Below are positions 52,429 through 63,319 of a stretch of 64,000 bases of DNA, in pieces. Each line of letters opens with the position of its first letter. Position 1 is the stretch's first letter. Made by a program: the position numbers and the translations under genes. Origin of the DNA: Incurvaria masculella (lineage: Eukaryota > Arthropoda > Insecta > Lepidoptera > Incurvariidae); NCBI GenBank assembly GCA_946894095.1, contig OX335652.1, positions 7,339,001-7,403,000 of the forward strand, given 5' to 3'. The notes beneath the pieces are model-generated. The model was not told the origin of the DNA and did not search any database. It was given only the letters and a program-made list of their open reading frames with translations.

Positions 52429-55400
52429 CTACGACCAGTGTTTCCAATGATATAACGAAAACAAATTTTGACATGACAGACAGGTAGATCAGGTCGGGGC
52501 GTTTATATTGAGTGGTCGCTTGATGGGTCTACGATCAGTGTTTCCCATGATATAACGAAAACCAATTTTGACATGACAGACAGGTAGATCAGGTCGGGGC
52601 GTTTATTTTGAGTGGTCGCATGATGGGTCTAAGACCAGTGTTTCCCATGATATAACAAAAAACAATTTTGACATGACAAACAGGTAGATTAGGTCGGGGC
52701 GTTTATTTTGAGTGGTCGCATGATGGGTCTACGACCAGTGTTTCCCATGATATAACGAAAACAAATTTTGACATGACAGACAGGTAGATCAGATCGGGGC
52801 GTTTATATTGAGTGGTCGCTTGATGGGTCTACGATCAGTGTTTCCATGACATGACAGGAAGTTAGATCAGGTCGGGGCGTTTATTTTGAGTGGTCGCATG
52901 ATGGGTCTGCGACCAGTGTTTCCCATGATATAACGAAAACCAATTTTGACATGACAGACAGGTAGATCAGGTCGGGGCGTTTATTTTGAGTGGTCGCATG
53001 ATGGGTCTAAGACCAGTGTTTCCCATGATATAACAAAAAACAATTTTGACATGACAAACAGGTAGATTAGGTCGGGGCGTTTATTTTGAGTGGTCGCATG
53101 ATGGGTCTACGACCAGTGTTTCCCATGATATAACGAAAACTAATTTAGACATGACAGACAGGTAGATCAGGTCGGGACGTTTACTTTGAGTGGTCGCATC
53201 ATGGGTCTACGACCAGTGTTTCCCAAGATATAACGAAAACTAATTTTGACATGACAGGAAGTTCGATCAGGTCGGGGCGTTTATTTTGAGTGGTCGCATG
53301 ATGGGTCTGCGACCAGTGTTTCCCATGATATAACGAAACTAATTTTGACATGACAGACAGGTAGATCAGGTCGGGGCGTTTATTTTGAGTGGTCGCATGA
53401 TGGGTCTACTACCAGTATTTCCCATTATATAACGAAAAAAAATTTTGACATGACAGGAAGTTAGATCAGATCGGGGCGTTTATATTGAGTGGTCGCTTGA
53501 TGGGTCTACGATCAGTGTTTCCCATGATATAACGAAAACCAATTTTGACATGCCAGACAGGTAGATCAGGTCGGGGCGTTTATTTTGAGTGGTCGCATGA
53601 TGGGTCTAAGACCAGTGTTTCCCATGATATAACAAAAAACAATGTTGGCATGACAGACAGGTAGATTAGGTCGGGGCGTTTATTTTGAGTGGTCGCATGA
53701 TGGGTCTACGACCAGTGTTTCCCATGATATAACGAAAACAAATTTTGACATGACAGACAGGTAGATCAGATCGGGGCGTTTATATTGAGTGGTCGCTTGA
53801 TGGGTTTACGATCAGTGTTTCCCATGATATAACGAAAACAAATTTTGACATGACAAACAGGTAGATCTGGTCGGGGCGTTTATTTGGAGTGGTCGCATGA
53901 TGGGTCTAAGACCAGTGTTTCCCATGATATAACAAAAAACCATTTTGACATGACAGACAGGTAGATTAGGTCGGGGCGTTTATTTTGAGTGGTCGCTTGA
54001 TGGGTCTACGACCAGTGTTTCCCATGATATAACGAAAACAAATTTTGACATGACAGACAGGTAGATCAGATCGGGGCGTTTATATTGAGTGGTCGCTTGA
54101 TGGGTCTACGACCAGTGTTTTTCATGATATAACGAAAACAAATTTTGACATGACAGACGGGTAGAGGTCGGGACGTTTAATTTGAGTGGTCGCATCATGG
54201 GTCTACAACCAGTGTTTCCCATGATATAACGAAAACAAATTTTGACATGACAGACAGGTAGATCAGGTCGGGGCGTTTATTTTGAGTGGTCGCATGATGG
54301 GTCTACGACCAGTGTTTCCCATGATATAATGAAAACAAATTTTGACATGACAGGAAGTTAGATCAGGTCGGGGCGTTTATTTTGAGTGGTCGCATGATGG
54401 GTCTGCGACCAGTGTTTCCCATGATATAACGAAAACTAATTTAGACATGACAGACAGGTAGATCAGGTCGGGACGTTTACTTTGAGTGGTCGCATCATGG
54501 GTCTACGACCAGTGTTTTCCAAGATATAACGAAAACTAATTTTGACGTGACAGGAAGTTCGATCAGGTCGGGGCGTTTATTTTGAGTGGTCGCATGATGG
54601 GTCTGCGACCAGTGTTTCCCATGATATAACGAAACTAATTTTGACATGACAGACAGGTAGATCAGGTCGGGGCGTTTATTTTGAGTGGTCGCATGATGGG
54701 TCTGAGACCAGTGTTTCCCATGATATAACGAAAACTAATTTTGACATGACAGACAGGTAGATCAGGTCGGGGCGTTTATTTTGAGTGGTCGCATGATGGG
54801 TCTACGACCAGTGTTTCCCAAGATATAACGAAAACAAATTTAGACATGACAGACAGGTAGATCAGGTCCGGGCGTTTATTTTGAGTGGTCGCATGATGGG
54901 TCTACGACCAGTGTTTCCCATTATATGTCGAAAACAAATTTTGACATGACAGGAAGTTAGACCAGGTCGGGGCGTTTATTTTGAGTGGTAGCATGATGGT
55001 CTACGACCAGTGTTTCCCAAGCTATAACGAAAACAAATTTTGAAATGAAAGACAGGTAGATCAGGTCGGGACGTTTACTTTAAGTGGTCGCATGATGGGT
55101 CTACGACCAGTGTTTCCCAAGATATAACGAAAACAAATTTAGACATGACAGGAACGCAAATCAGGTCGGGGCGTTTACTGTAAGTGGTCGCATGATGGGT
55201 CTAGGACCAGTGTTTCCCAAGCTATAACGAAAACAAATTTTGACATGACAGGAAGTTAGATCAGGTCGGGGCGTTTATTTTGAGTGGTCGCATGATGGTC
55301 TACGACCAGTGTTTCCCATGATATAACGAAAACAAATTTTGACATGACAGGGAAGGTAAATCAGGTCGGAGCGTTTATTTTGAGTGGTCACATGATAGGT

Positions 55401-55452
55401 CTACGACAAATGTTTCCCCAGATATAGCGAAAACATATTTGGTCATGACATG
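52429..55452 (+). repeat. Satellite array, about 30 units of 100 bp
   Basis: Unit landmarks: ACGACCAGTGTTTCCCATGA, TATAACGAAAACAAATTTTG, ACATGACAGACAGGTAGATC, AGGTCGGGGCGTTTATTTTG, AGTGGTCGCATGATGGGTCT. The first five starts are exactly 100 apart (52431 to 52831). One unit near 52831 is shortened to about 78 bp by deletion. Units at the right end (55000 onward) are most diverged and the last one breaks up in ATGACATGACATG at 55443-55455. No open frame of note, since 100 is not a multiple of three. Confidence 0.98.
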
Positions 55453-55526
55453 ACATGTACAACACATGAAATTGAACTGAACCGTTCCTCCGAGATTAAT
55501 ATTGGAGTTTCTTTTCGTCATAGAAT

Positions 55527-55578
55527 TTATTTTATTTTATTTTATTATATTTTTAATTTTTATTATTATTTTATTTTA
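55527..55578. repeat. (TTTTA)n simple repeat
   Basis: TTTATTTTATTTTATTTTAT and variants directly before the partial MINE-2 copy. It may be the A/T-rich target in which that copy landed. Confidence 0.7.
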
Positions 55579-55731
55579 GCTATTTGTTGTTATAACGGTA
55601 AAATAAATACACACTCCGTGAACATTTCAGCTGCCTACCTAAGGCCCTGTGACAGACGGACGGACAGACGGACAGCGGAGGCTTAGTAATAGGGTTTCGT
55701 TTTCACCCTTTGGGTATTGTACCCTAAAAAC
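55572..55731 (+). mobile_element. MINE-2-like element, 5'-deleted copy
   Basis: From TAGCTATTTGTTGTTATAAC through CACACTCCGTGAACATTTCA and a short GACG tract to GGGTATTGTACCCTAAAAA. The GGCCAAGTGCGAG half is absent. Confidence 0.85.
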
Positions 55732-55734
55732 GAA

Positions 55735-56785
55735 CCAACAAAACAAAACATATTATTTATGTCATTTATTCTTTTCACGGAGTTTTCCTTCTGTTCATGT
55801 TATTAATTATTCTGTGCCGCCGACAAAAACTACAAAAATCCGCCCGCCGAGCTATCTGCCAAGGTCATGTGACTTGTCCTGTTGCGACCCGTCCGCAATG
55901 GACGTACTGCAGACGCACGTTCCACGGGGAGGCCGATATTTGCGGCCGCCCCAATACTCGTAGTGCCCGCGAGGCTTGAGAAGGAAAATTTAGCATAATT
56001 GCGTAACGACAGTTGTGGCACAATGGTTTTAGTGTCGTATTTTTGCTGCGAAGTTGAGAACCACACATATCGAAATTCGGTTCCTGGAAACATCACTTTT
56101 TTTATATTATAACAAATGTTTTATTTATTTATGATATTTTTATTTATTTATATCTTGCTAACCGAACGTTACTAACCAGTGTCAATTATTTCGGCTTTAG
56201 ACCTCAATAACATTTGATTGAAAATTATACAGCGCCATCTATGAAGTTCAGCTGATGCTCGTAGGAATTTGGTTCGGAACTTTGTTACTGTCGCGATCCC
56301 GAAAGCGATCTCCGCGTGCGGAGAGTCGTGCGGAGAGGCGTGCGCCCACTTCGAAACATCGCAGCGGACTGAGGCTACCGAAATGGCGATAGATAGTCGC
56401 CAAGAGAACGAAAGGGAAAGGGATACTTTACGGTGCTCAGAAATTTTGTCGTAAGTCCAAAATTCATTTTTTTGATGCTTTGAATGAAAAATTGTGTCCA
56501 AATGCAACGATAATCATTCAAAAATTTGAAAATCATGCTGCAAATATAATGTGAGATTACTAGCACTGTAATTAATACCAATTCTGAGAAATAAAGCATA
56601 ATGTGAAAAAATCGACCTATTTTCCCGATTTTTTTCTATCGGGCCAATGTTATGCTATTGGAACAATAATCATTCAGATTAAGCGGATATAAGTGAAGTT
56701 TCATATAACGCAATTTTAGCATGATTAGTTCAATATTCTCTGAGAAATTAAGACAAAGCTAAGTGCGATTTAGCGTCATATGGAG
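55735..56785. other. Long stretch without recognised features
   Basis: GC-balanced at 55820-56000 and 56280-56400 with overlapping short frames on both strands; no motif or repeat recognised. Confidence 0.35.
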
Positions 56786-56787
56786 CC

Positions 56788-57428
56788 TTAAGGCGCTAGG
56801 ACTAGCCAACAACTCGCGCCATACAGATGCACTTTTTAACAAATGTAATAATATGTAGTGAAACGCTTCAGCAAATCCAAATAGAACTCCAGACTGATAA
56901 TGGATTGTTAATATTTTTTGATTCCATCATTTATTTAAATAATAATAAAAATGAAAAAGTTGATTTTTCTCATTAGAAATCTGAAAGTAATTCGATTTCT
57001 AGATATAAGCAAACACAGCATATATGCATAAATAAAAAAATCCATTTGCTTTTAGATTTCTACATTTAGTCAAAAAAGTTCGGAAATGGACACCGTTTCC
57101 GCAATGTATTTTGTATAGAAAAAGGAAACATACATTAACGAAAATAGGTTGATTCCTAGACAAGGAATCATATATTGTAAGAATGACACTTATAAACGTC
57201 AGACAAAGCCCCGGTTGCACGAAGAAACGGCTGAGTTAATCAATGTTCAAACACGTGACTTTTAGTGAACAGCATAGAGTTCCTTCCATACTGTCCACAC
57301 AAAGTGACGTGTTTGATCATACTTTGACGTTGATTTTGATTGTTTGTTATTTCGTGCACTCGGCCCTTAGTAAGTTAACTTGGGGTGCCTCGTCTAACTT
57401 TGCGATTTGGCTAGTACCAGGGCCTTAA
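56788..57428. mobile_element. TTAA-flanked MITE, piggyBac-like, copy 2
   Basis: TTAA at 56788-56791 and 57425-57428, ends AAGGCGCTAGGACTAGCCAA and TTGGCTAGTACCAGGGCC. Closely follows the 33967-34446 copy over its full length apart from a 162-bp insertion at 57205-57366. Examples of differences: CTACTCGTGCC against CAACTCGCGCC, AATCATTCGATTCC against AATAGGTTGATTCC. Confidence 0.9.
57205..57366. mobile_element. Second MITE nested inside the TTAA MITE
   Basis: Absent from the otherwise matching copy at 34.4 kb (CAGAC directly followed by TTAGT). Ends AAAGCCCCGGTTGCACGAA and, inverted, TAAGGGCCGAGTGCACGAA. Next to these, AATCAATGTTCAAACACGTG and the right-hand CACGTGT-like block ACGTGTTTGATCATACTTTG pair imperfectly, so most of the insert can fold back. 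No coding capacity. Confidence 0.8.
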
Positions 57429-57429
57429 G

Positions 57430-58030
57430 AGGTAATATTTGTACATTGATGTAGTGTACCTCGCGGATAAAATAAATGGTAAACATTATACTTTATAAAC
57501 ATTATTAGCGTAATACCGTTTACAGTATTCCGCTAATAACCTTAACTAATCCTATACTAGTCCTCCCCTTATTAGCAGTCAGACGCGAGCACAAAAAGGC
57601 ATCGTCCTCTTGAGGATATTCATTCCTAAGTAGAAAGTAGAATCCAAATTGACTTGTTTTTATTTCAGGCTTTAGTTTAAGGGCCCATTCCAAAGCTATT
57701 TACCTTAGTATATGTTTCTCTAAATACTTGTATAACGCCAATGACGTGTGTGTTGCATGAGTAATGAATAATATGTGTACCGAAAGTAACTATGTTTGTA
57801 TATAATTGTCTCGACTGTATCAGCATTTCAATTGGATAAGAAAAGTGAAATTTCTCTTCGACTGTTTGACCAGCGAGGCCGGCGTTTTGCATAACAATGG
57901 TCCGCACCGAAGAAAATGTTTTCTGTAATTTGAGCAGTTATCTCATCGGATTTAGTTTTGTCAATGATATAGTTAATCTAATAATAATAATAATATAGGT
58001 CAAATAGGTACGGGAAATAAAATATAAAAG
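57430..58030. other. Stretch without recognised features
   Basis: A/T-rich, (AAT)n-like at 57979-57993. No gene or repeat recognised. Confidence 0.4.
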
Positions 58031-58043
58031 TACATTAAACAAA

Positions 58044-58310
58044 TTGGAGTTCTTCAAAGAGATGAACGCGATATCAGCGATGGAAGAGGCGAATAAACTT
58101 GATAACAGTATAGTTATTAGAGTACAAAGAGACCTTATCGAACCAACCGCTAACAACTATGTAATCGATTTTATACTCGGACAAACTGTCTGTGGTTGCA
58201 CCGTTATTGGAACCATACTAAAAAAGATCTGTGATCACCGAAACATAATTGAAAACATGCCCCTGAATCGTGGACTAGGAATACGGACTTACTATAAATG
58301 TTTTGACTAA
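58044..58310 (+). other. Unrecognised 88-codon open frame
   Basis: Starts MEFFKEMNAISAMEEANKLD and reads on to a frame rich in charged and hydrophobic residues in a believable mix (VQRDLIEPTANNYVIDFILG). It is one of the few frames here that is not overlapped by a longer one and lies outside any repeat. No known domain is recognised and no splice or promoter evidence supports it. Confidence 0.25.
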
Positions 58311-58319
58311 GTTGGCACA

Positions 58320-59700
58320 AAATGAAATAGGGTAAAATTTGATAAAAAAAAATGATTTAGCGACAATGTTAAATCCAATAACATAATATTTAGATAATGC
58401 AGGTAAAAATGTTGAATAAGTTAACAAAGACACGGCTTCCAGTTAATTTGGGAATCGGGTGTGATGGTATAAGTAATCAATGAGAGAGTGCATGCAAAAT
58501 ATTAAATCGGCCCTTGTATGGTCAAATACCACGGCGGAAACAAGAGAATTTCAAACTACCATGCATAAAACATTACCGTAGCTTTTTACACCATAATAAT
58601 TTAGATTTATTTAACAATTCATTGATAATTATGTGTCATTATGGTAGTCAAGAGTTTGCTTTACACCTATATTTTGTAAGCAGTAGTTAGTTATCTATAC
58701 GCTATTGTAAACTGGTTTGTAAGTAGCAAAGAAAAAAAACAGACCAGCCTCTGCTCCGCCAGAGGTGATCGAACCGACCGAAAAAATATCGTTGTGAAAC
58801 ATAGAGTGTTTAATAAAAATTTAATGGAAGAAATTAAGAATTATAAACTGAAACAGAAATGAGTGTTGCTGGGATATTGATTGAAGGAAATGCTACGCAA
58901 ACTAGTCCGAAGAGGGCGGTAGCTCATGCTACCACAGAATAAGTAAATCTACAGCTGAAACGCAGACGCGTCTAACCGCAGTGCAGCGGAGACACGCTTC
59001 GTCGGAAATCTGACAGACAATCCCTCCAGCTGGAGGCCAACTGCTCCAACTTGACAAGCGGTGAATACAGTGGTGTTTGATCAACCTGAAGAAACGAGTT
59101 TTTATTGTGTCTTTAATGTTGCCGACATTATAAATGAAGGATCCACGGAACTCAATGTTATTTTGTGTTTCGTTCTGCTTGCAGTTCTTATGATAAATAT
59201 GATGAGCATAGCTTGAGGCGGCGCGCGTGATATGAGGTGGGTGATTAGAAATTGGCACTAGTGCATCGGCCGCTACTTACATTATAAACTCATCAACGGA
59301 ACACCTTCATAGAATACCGCCGCCACCGCTTAGTAGAAATTACCGGTTGAACTAGTGGGACGAGAAACATCTTTAGCGAAATCCCACAATCTTTAGCTAA
59401 AAGCAACAGTTCGTTGACTCTAATTGGGCCGTAATTTTACTTTCGATTTTCAATGGTATTTATATGCGAGTTGGTTTCTTTATGGTTTCACATTCTTAGA
59501 AGTTTCAATGTTCCGCATCTAACTCTTTATCTTTTACTTAAAAACGCTTGCCTTTGAATCATTGTTTAAGTATCAAAACAAGGTAAATTTCTTATCATGT
59601 CTCTTGTATTCATGTAGTAGGTGATATGTACTTCAACCGCATCACTGAATATTCTTTCCGATAAGAATATATGTAATATTGTTGAGAAATCCCGGGTGGG
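58320..59700. other. Long stretch without recognised features
   Basis: No repeat family recognised. The 109-codon minus-strand frame at 58929-59258 has no motif. Confidence 0.35.
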
Positions 59701-59702
59701 AT

Positions 59703-59750
59703 TACCTAACCCTACAGCCTAAGCCTAGAGCCTAACCTAACCTAACCTAT
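59703..59750. repeat. Degenerate (CCTAA)n tract
   Basis: ACCTAACCCTACAGCCTAAG, then three regular CCTAA units at 59731-59748. It lies about 50 bp beyond the 3' side of the minus-strand 5S-like SINE. Confidence 0.6.
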
Positions 59751-59794
59751 ACAGTAAGTAAAGAAGATTACCTGTAAATTTACGCGATGTTTGA

Positions 59795-59912
59795 AATACG
59801 GCGAGCCTGAACGGTCAAACGGTAATCCATCCAGAACCCGACCGCGCCCAGTGTTGCTTAATCTCGATTATCAAGCGCCGAGGCTACGACGCACCACTGA
59901 GCTACCGAGAAT
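59795..59912 (-). mobile_element. SINE head with 5S-rRNA-like segment
   Basis: On the minus strand: tRNA-like CTCGGTAGCTCAGTGGTGCG, then GATTAAGCAACACTGGGCGC, GGTCGGGTTCTGGATGG and ATTACCGTTTG. The second to last blocks follow the A box to C box part of 5S rRNA in order (ATTAAGCA...GGGC.CGGT....T.GATGG..GACCG). No 5S gene is intact here. The usual SINE tail is not found on its 3' side. Confidence 0.65.
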
Positions 59913-59914
59913 GA

Positions 59915-60278
59915 TGACTAAAACTTTTATGTATATGTTGACTGTTAATAGTGTTCTTAAATTGTTTACAGTTTGCGACATTATTTTAAACACAATTTAA
60001 AGACCAGAGATTGGCAGAAATTTGAGAAGTAATATGTGGTTAGCAACAAAAAGAAGATGAAAAAGAAATAGTAAATACAGTGGTGGTTAATGACTAAAGG
60101 CAAAGAAGCACTGCATTGACAGCACCACCAAAATTTCTAAAACTCATAACATGCATTTCGCAGGATATTAAACTTGAATTTTTTAAACGAGTGCATTGAA
60201 ATCTAGTGTTTTGAATTAAATATGCTGGTCAATATTTTATATTAATGTTTCAAAATTCAAAATTCTTATTAAAATCTG
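59915..60278. other. Stretch without recognised features
   Basis: No gene or repeat recognised. Confidence 0.4.
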
Positions 60279-60356
60279 CTGTGACAGACGGTCGGGCAGA
60301 CGGCCTTATAAGGGTTCCTGATTTTCTTTCAAAACCCAGAACCATAAAAAGGAGTA
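60279..60356 (+). mobile_element. MINE-2-like element, heavily decayed end
   Basis: CTGTGACAGACGGTCGGGCA, GACGGCCTTATAAGGGTTCC, then AACCCAGAACCATAAAAAGG: only the last quarter is left and it carries many changes. The oldest-looking copy. Confidence 0.6.
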
Positions 60357-60359
60357 CGC

Positions 60360-60900
60360 ATAGAGCCTACTTCCAAGATTGACAATTACTATTAGAGGAT
60401 AGGTAGATGCACCTAAGTACCAACGCACATTCACTTAGCACATAACCGGTGATTATTATAGGTGTACAAGTACCGGATAGCAGACGGTGATAGCGAATTC
60501 AACGATTCCTTGCTGATTTAATGATTGGAAAACTGTGGGACCGAAGTAGATGAAAAGTGAAAGGAAATGCAGTTCTTGTAGGTACTGGTAGATAAGAAAA
60601 GTGAAGTTTTTGAACTTAAGAGAATTATACTTATTCTATTATTACAGGCCTTAGATCCACAAGCAACTACATATTATAAACGAAATCGAAGAAGTTGTAA
60701 TATTTTTGTGATGTAATATTTGATCAGTAAGAAAGAAAAGAATAATTATTCATTAAAATCAAATCGAAGGATGTAAAATAACAAAACAATAATTAATATT
60801 ACAAGAGGAAAATGGAGGAAGATGAACCCAGCCCCATCTGCTTTTATTACTGCTTTTAACAATACCCATCAGCCTTGCCTACTCCTATTCCAATTCCTCG
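60360..60900. other. Stretch without recognised features
   Basis: No gene or repeat recognised. Confidence 0.4.
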
Positions 60901-60906
60901 TTGTTC

Positions 60907-60959
60907 CGGCTTTAAGCCATTCCGGAACTGTAAGCTCGTTCTGGAATGGTTTAAAGCCG
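60907..60959 (+). repeat. Hairpin, 20-bp stem
   Basis: CGGCTTTAAGCCATTCCGGA (60907-60926) pairs with 60940-60959 across a 13-base loop. The two non-perfect positions are G-U pairs in a plus-strand RNA. A few more A-T pairs extend the stem beyond one mismatch. Confidence 0.75.
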
Positions 60960-61205
60960 AAATTACTTGGTGGGCTTTTATAACTATTTACATCATTTTC
61001 TTTTTTGAGTAGTAATGGGAATGCATTCCTTTTTTGAGCCGGAAGGACCCATAGCTGAGTGCACATGCGTGTAATTAGTTGGCAGCATAGACCAAACTGA
61101 TGTGAGAAGAGGGCGCAGGCGGTAGAAAGTGCGGTCGTGACCGGCCCGTTTGTACCGTACGACGTACGACCGAGAGCTACCGCGAGCGAATTGAACACCG
61201 ACGAC

Positions 61206-61256
61206 GCTGTGCCCGATGATCTTTCTATCCGTTGGAGAAAGATCATCGGGCACAGC
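61206..61256. repeat. Hairpin, perfect 21-bp stem
   Basis: 61206-61226 (GCTGTGCCCGATGATCTTTC T) is perfectly complementary to 61236-61256, with a 9-base loop ATCCGTTGG. It directly precedes the TIR element at 61264. A GC-rich part with CGTACGACGTACG lies just upstream (61157-61169). Confidence 0.9.
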
Positions 61257-61263
61257 AGTTATA

Positions 61264-61466
61264 TTCAGAGTGGTCAGTCTGAGTTCTCACCTAAATTGGC
61301 GTTTACGGCAAACCGATCGACTGGCGACTGATCGAAAACACGGAGTCAACGTAAACGGCAATGTCGACGCATTTACGGCAACGTTGAGTATGCTGTTAAA
61401 TCAAAGTCGGACTCGCAAATCCAAATTCAAAATTCAAAATTTAGGGCCAATTTAGATGACAACTAG
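61264..61466 (+). mobile_element. TIR element, CACCTAAATTGGCG family, deleted copy
   Basis: Left end TTCAGAGTGGTCAGTCTGAG after TA, then CTCACCTAAATTGGCGTTTA. The interior is shortened and partly rearranged (two GGCAACGT-type pieces), and the right end is degenerate (GGCCAATTTAGATGACAACT). Relatives at 30504 and 43850. Confidence 0.75.
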
Positions 61467-63010
61467 GAATTCGGGTACTGTTCTTTTTGTTACAGGATGG
61501 AATCCGAAACAACGGCATAAGGCAAGGGTTCCAGCCAATTTTCAACAATCTTTCGCCCTAGAGACACTAAATCGTAAACGAAATATAAGAAACTCATCTA
61601 AAACGATGTGCGGATCTTGTTTGGGTTCCGAGTTCCAAGCAAAGAACTCGGAACAGGTTTCTGGGTCGGCGAAGAGCAGTTCTTATAGCACTTATACGGT
61701 ACAGTACAGAGAAGAGAAAATTAGTTAGGCTACAAAGGAAAAAAAAACCGGTCAAGAACAGATTCACATGCCAAGGCTCCAAGCTAAATATATTCACATC
61801 GCACTTGTGACGCACTTTGTGCATATGAAAGAATACGTTGATGATGTTGCGAATTGATGCTGCAAATTGATCTGTGTTTGTGTTTTGATAATTCAAATCG
61901 AATTGTGGGTTCCCGACATGTTCGTGTGACCGACACAAAAAAGACACCAGACCGATCCCACAAATACCCCTTTTTTCGCAACTCTTGCGACGGGCCCCTA
62001 ATAAGTACGAAGGAAGAGTCACCTAAAACATGTAAGGTGAGCTCAATTCATACCAGATCTGTCGCCACCGGAACCTTGGCTGCAATTGTTATCAGTTTAT
62101 TAAAGAACAACAACAAAAATTGCCTTGATGATTTCATCACATTTGCTCACATCACAATAAATATGTCTGGCTTCATTTATCTAATAAACAGCCTTATATA
62201 TAATTTATGTAGTTTTTTAGGTACCTATGTACTTTGTTTTTAGGAAACCAGAGCCGATTCTTCTCATCGTATCAGAAGTTTCCTGATGTGGCTTTATATT
62301 TTTTGAAAGATGCAAATCGTGGTGAAATTTGCTAGTAGGTAACTCCTTCAAGAAATCCTGCAATACTTAAAGAAATAAATTAAGAAATAGTCAAAAACAT
62401 TGCGATTAAAACAAAGTACTAATGTTACGGTACCGAATTCGATTTTTTTTCTTCATTTGGGTGTGTTTTTAAAATGACAGATTATTTAAAAACTATCTCA
62501 CACTCACATGCAACGCAACTACTGTGATAAGAGGTGAAAAATGATCAGATTACATAGTAGGTAGCAAATAAGAATGGCGGCGCCGGCGCGGGATCAAGGA
62601 ACGTGAGATAACAGCGATAACTTGTAAGTAGCCGCATCAGTGCAGTGCAGTGGCAGCATGGCAAGTTCGTTGAGACCAAGAAAATATTTTTTTTAAATGC
62701 GAAAAAACATATTTAAATATTTTTTTAAAAGCTTACTAAATACGTATAGATTTTATCTTTCTACATTCAAACCATTGACTTACATTAAAACCCATGTGTT
62801 TTTAAAATACGTAGGTACCCATATACTTTTTTATTTTCTACATTGGAAAAACCTTTTTTTTTTCAATAGTTTTTTGCGGTTATATTTCTTTAAAAGTTAA
62901 ATCGTAAACATTGTCTTTCTCCAAAGTGCATTTTGCTTAATTTCAGATTGCTGTCTGAAAGTGGGTAAAACATATATTTTCCGTTTTGCGTCTAAGAGGG
63001 AGGTAACAAA
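61467..63010. other. Long stretch without recognised genes
   Basis: No gene recognised. GTTCCGAGTTC and GAACTCGGAAC (61625-61653) form a perfect 11-bp stem. A GC-rich patch (GGCGGCGCCGGCGCGGG) is at 62576-62592. Open frames here (for example 61594-62022 minus, 142 codons) have no motif and overlap on both strands. Confidence 0.35.
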
Positions 63011-63013
63011 AAA

Positions 63014-63316
63014 ACCGGCCAAGTGCGAGTCGGACTCGCACACGAAGGGTTCCGTACCATCGTAGAAAAAAAACAAAAAAAACACGTTTTTTGAATGGGA
63101 GCCCCTTTTAATTATAATTATTTTTTAATCTTACCTATTTGTTGTTATAGCGGCAAAATAAATACACACTCTGTGAAAATTTCAGCTGTCTACCTGTTAC
63201 GGTTACTGAGATACAGCCCTGTGACAGACGGACAGACGGACGGATGGACGGACGGACGGACAGCGGAGGCTTAGTAATAGGGTTCCGTTTTCACCCTTTG
63301 GGTACGGAACTCTAAT
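63014..63316 (+). mobile_element. MINE-2-like element, full length
   Basis: CCGGCCAAGTGCGAGTCGGA after A6, to GGGTACGGAACTCTAATAAC (the final CCCT has become CTCT). GGAC tract 63229-63261 with an ATGG interruption. Confidence 0.93.
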
Positions 63317-63319
63317 AAC

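Noticed and set aside
52429..55452. CRISPR-like array of direct repeats
   Set aside because: The units are contiguous 100-bp copies without unique spacers, and the surroundings are eukaryotic transposons. The same holds for the 55-bp array.
60869..61246. 125-codon minus-strand frame
   Set aside because: It runs through two hairpins and a repeat-like region, with another frame open over half its length; no motif.
61206..61256. Bacterial-type intrinsic terminator
   Set aside because: Strong stem but no T-run after it, and the genome context is insect nuclear DNA.
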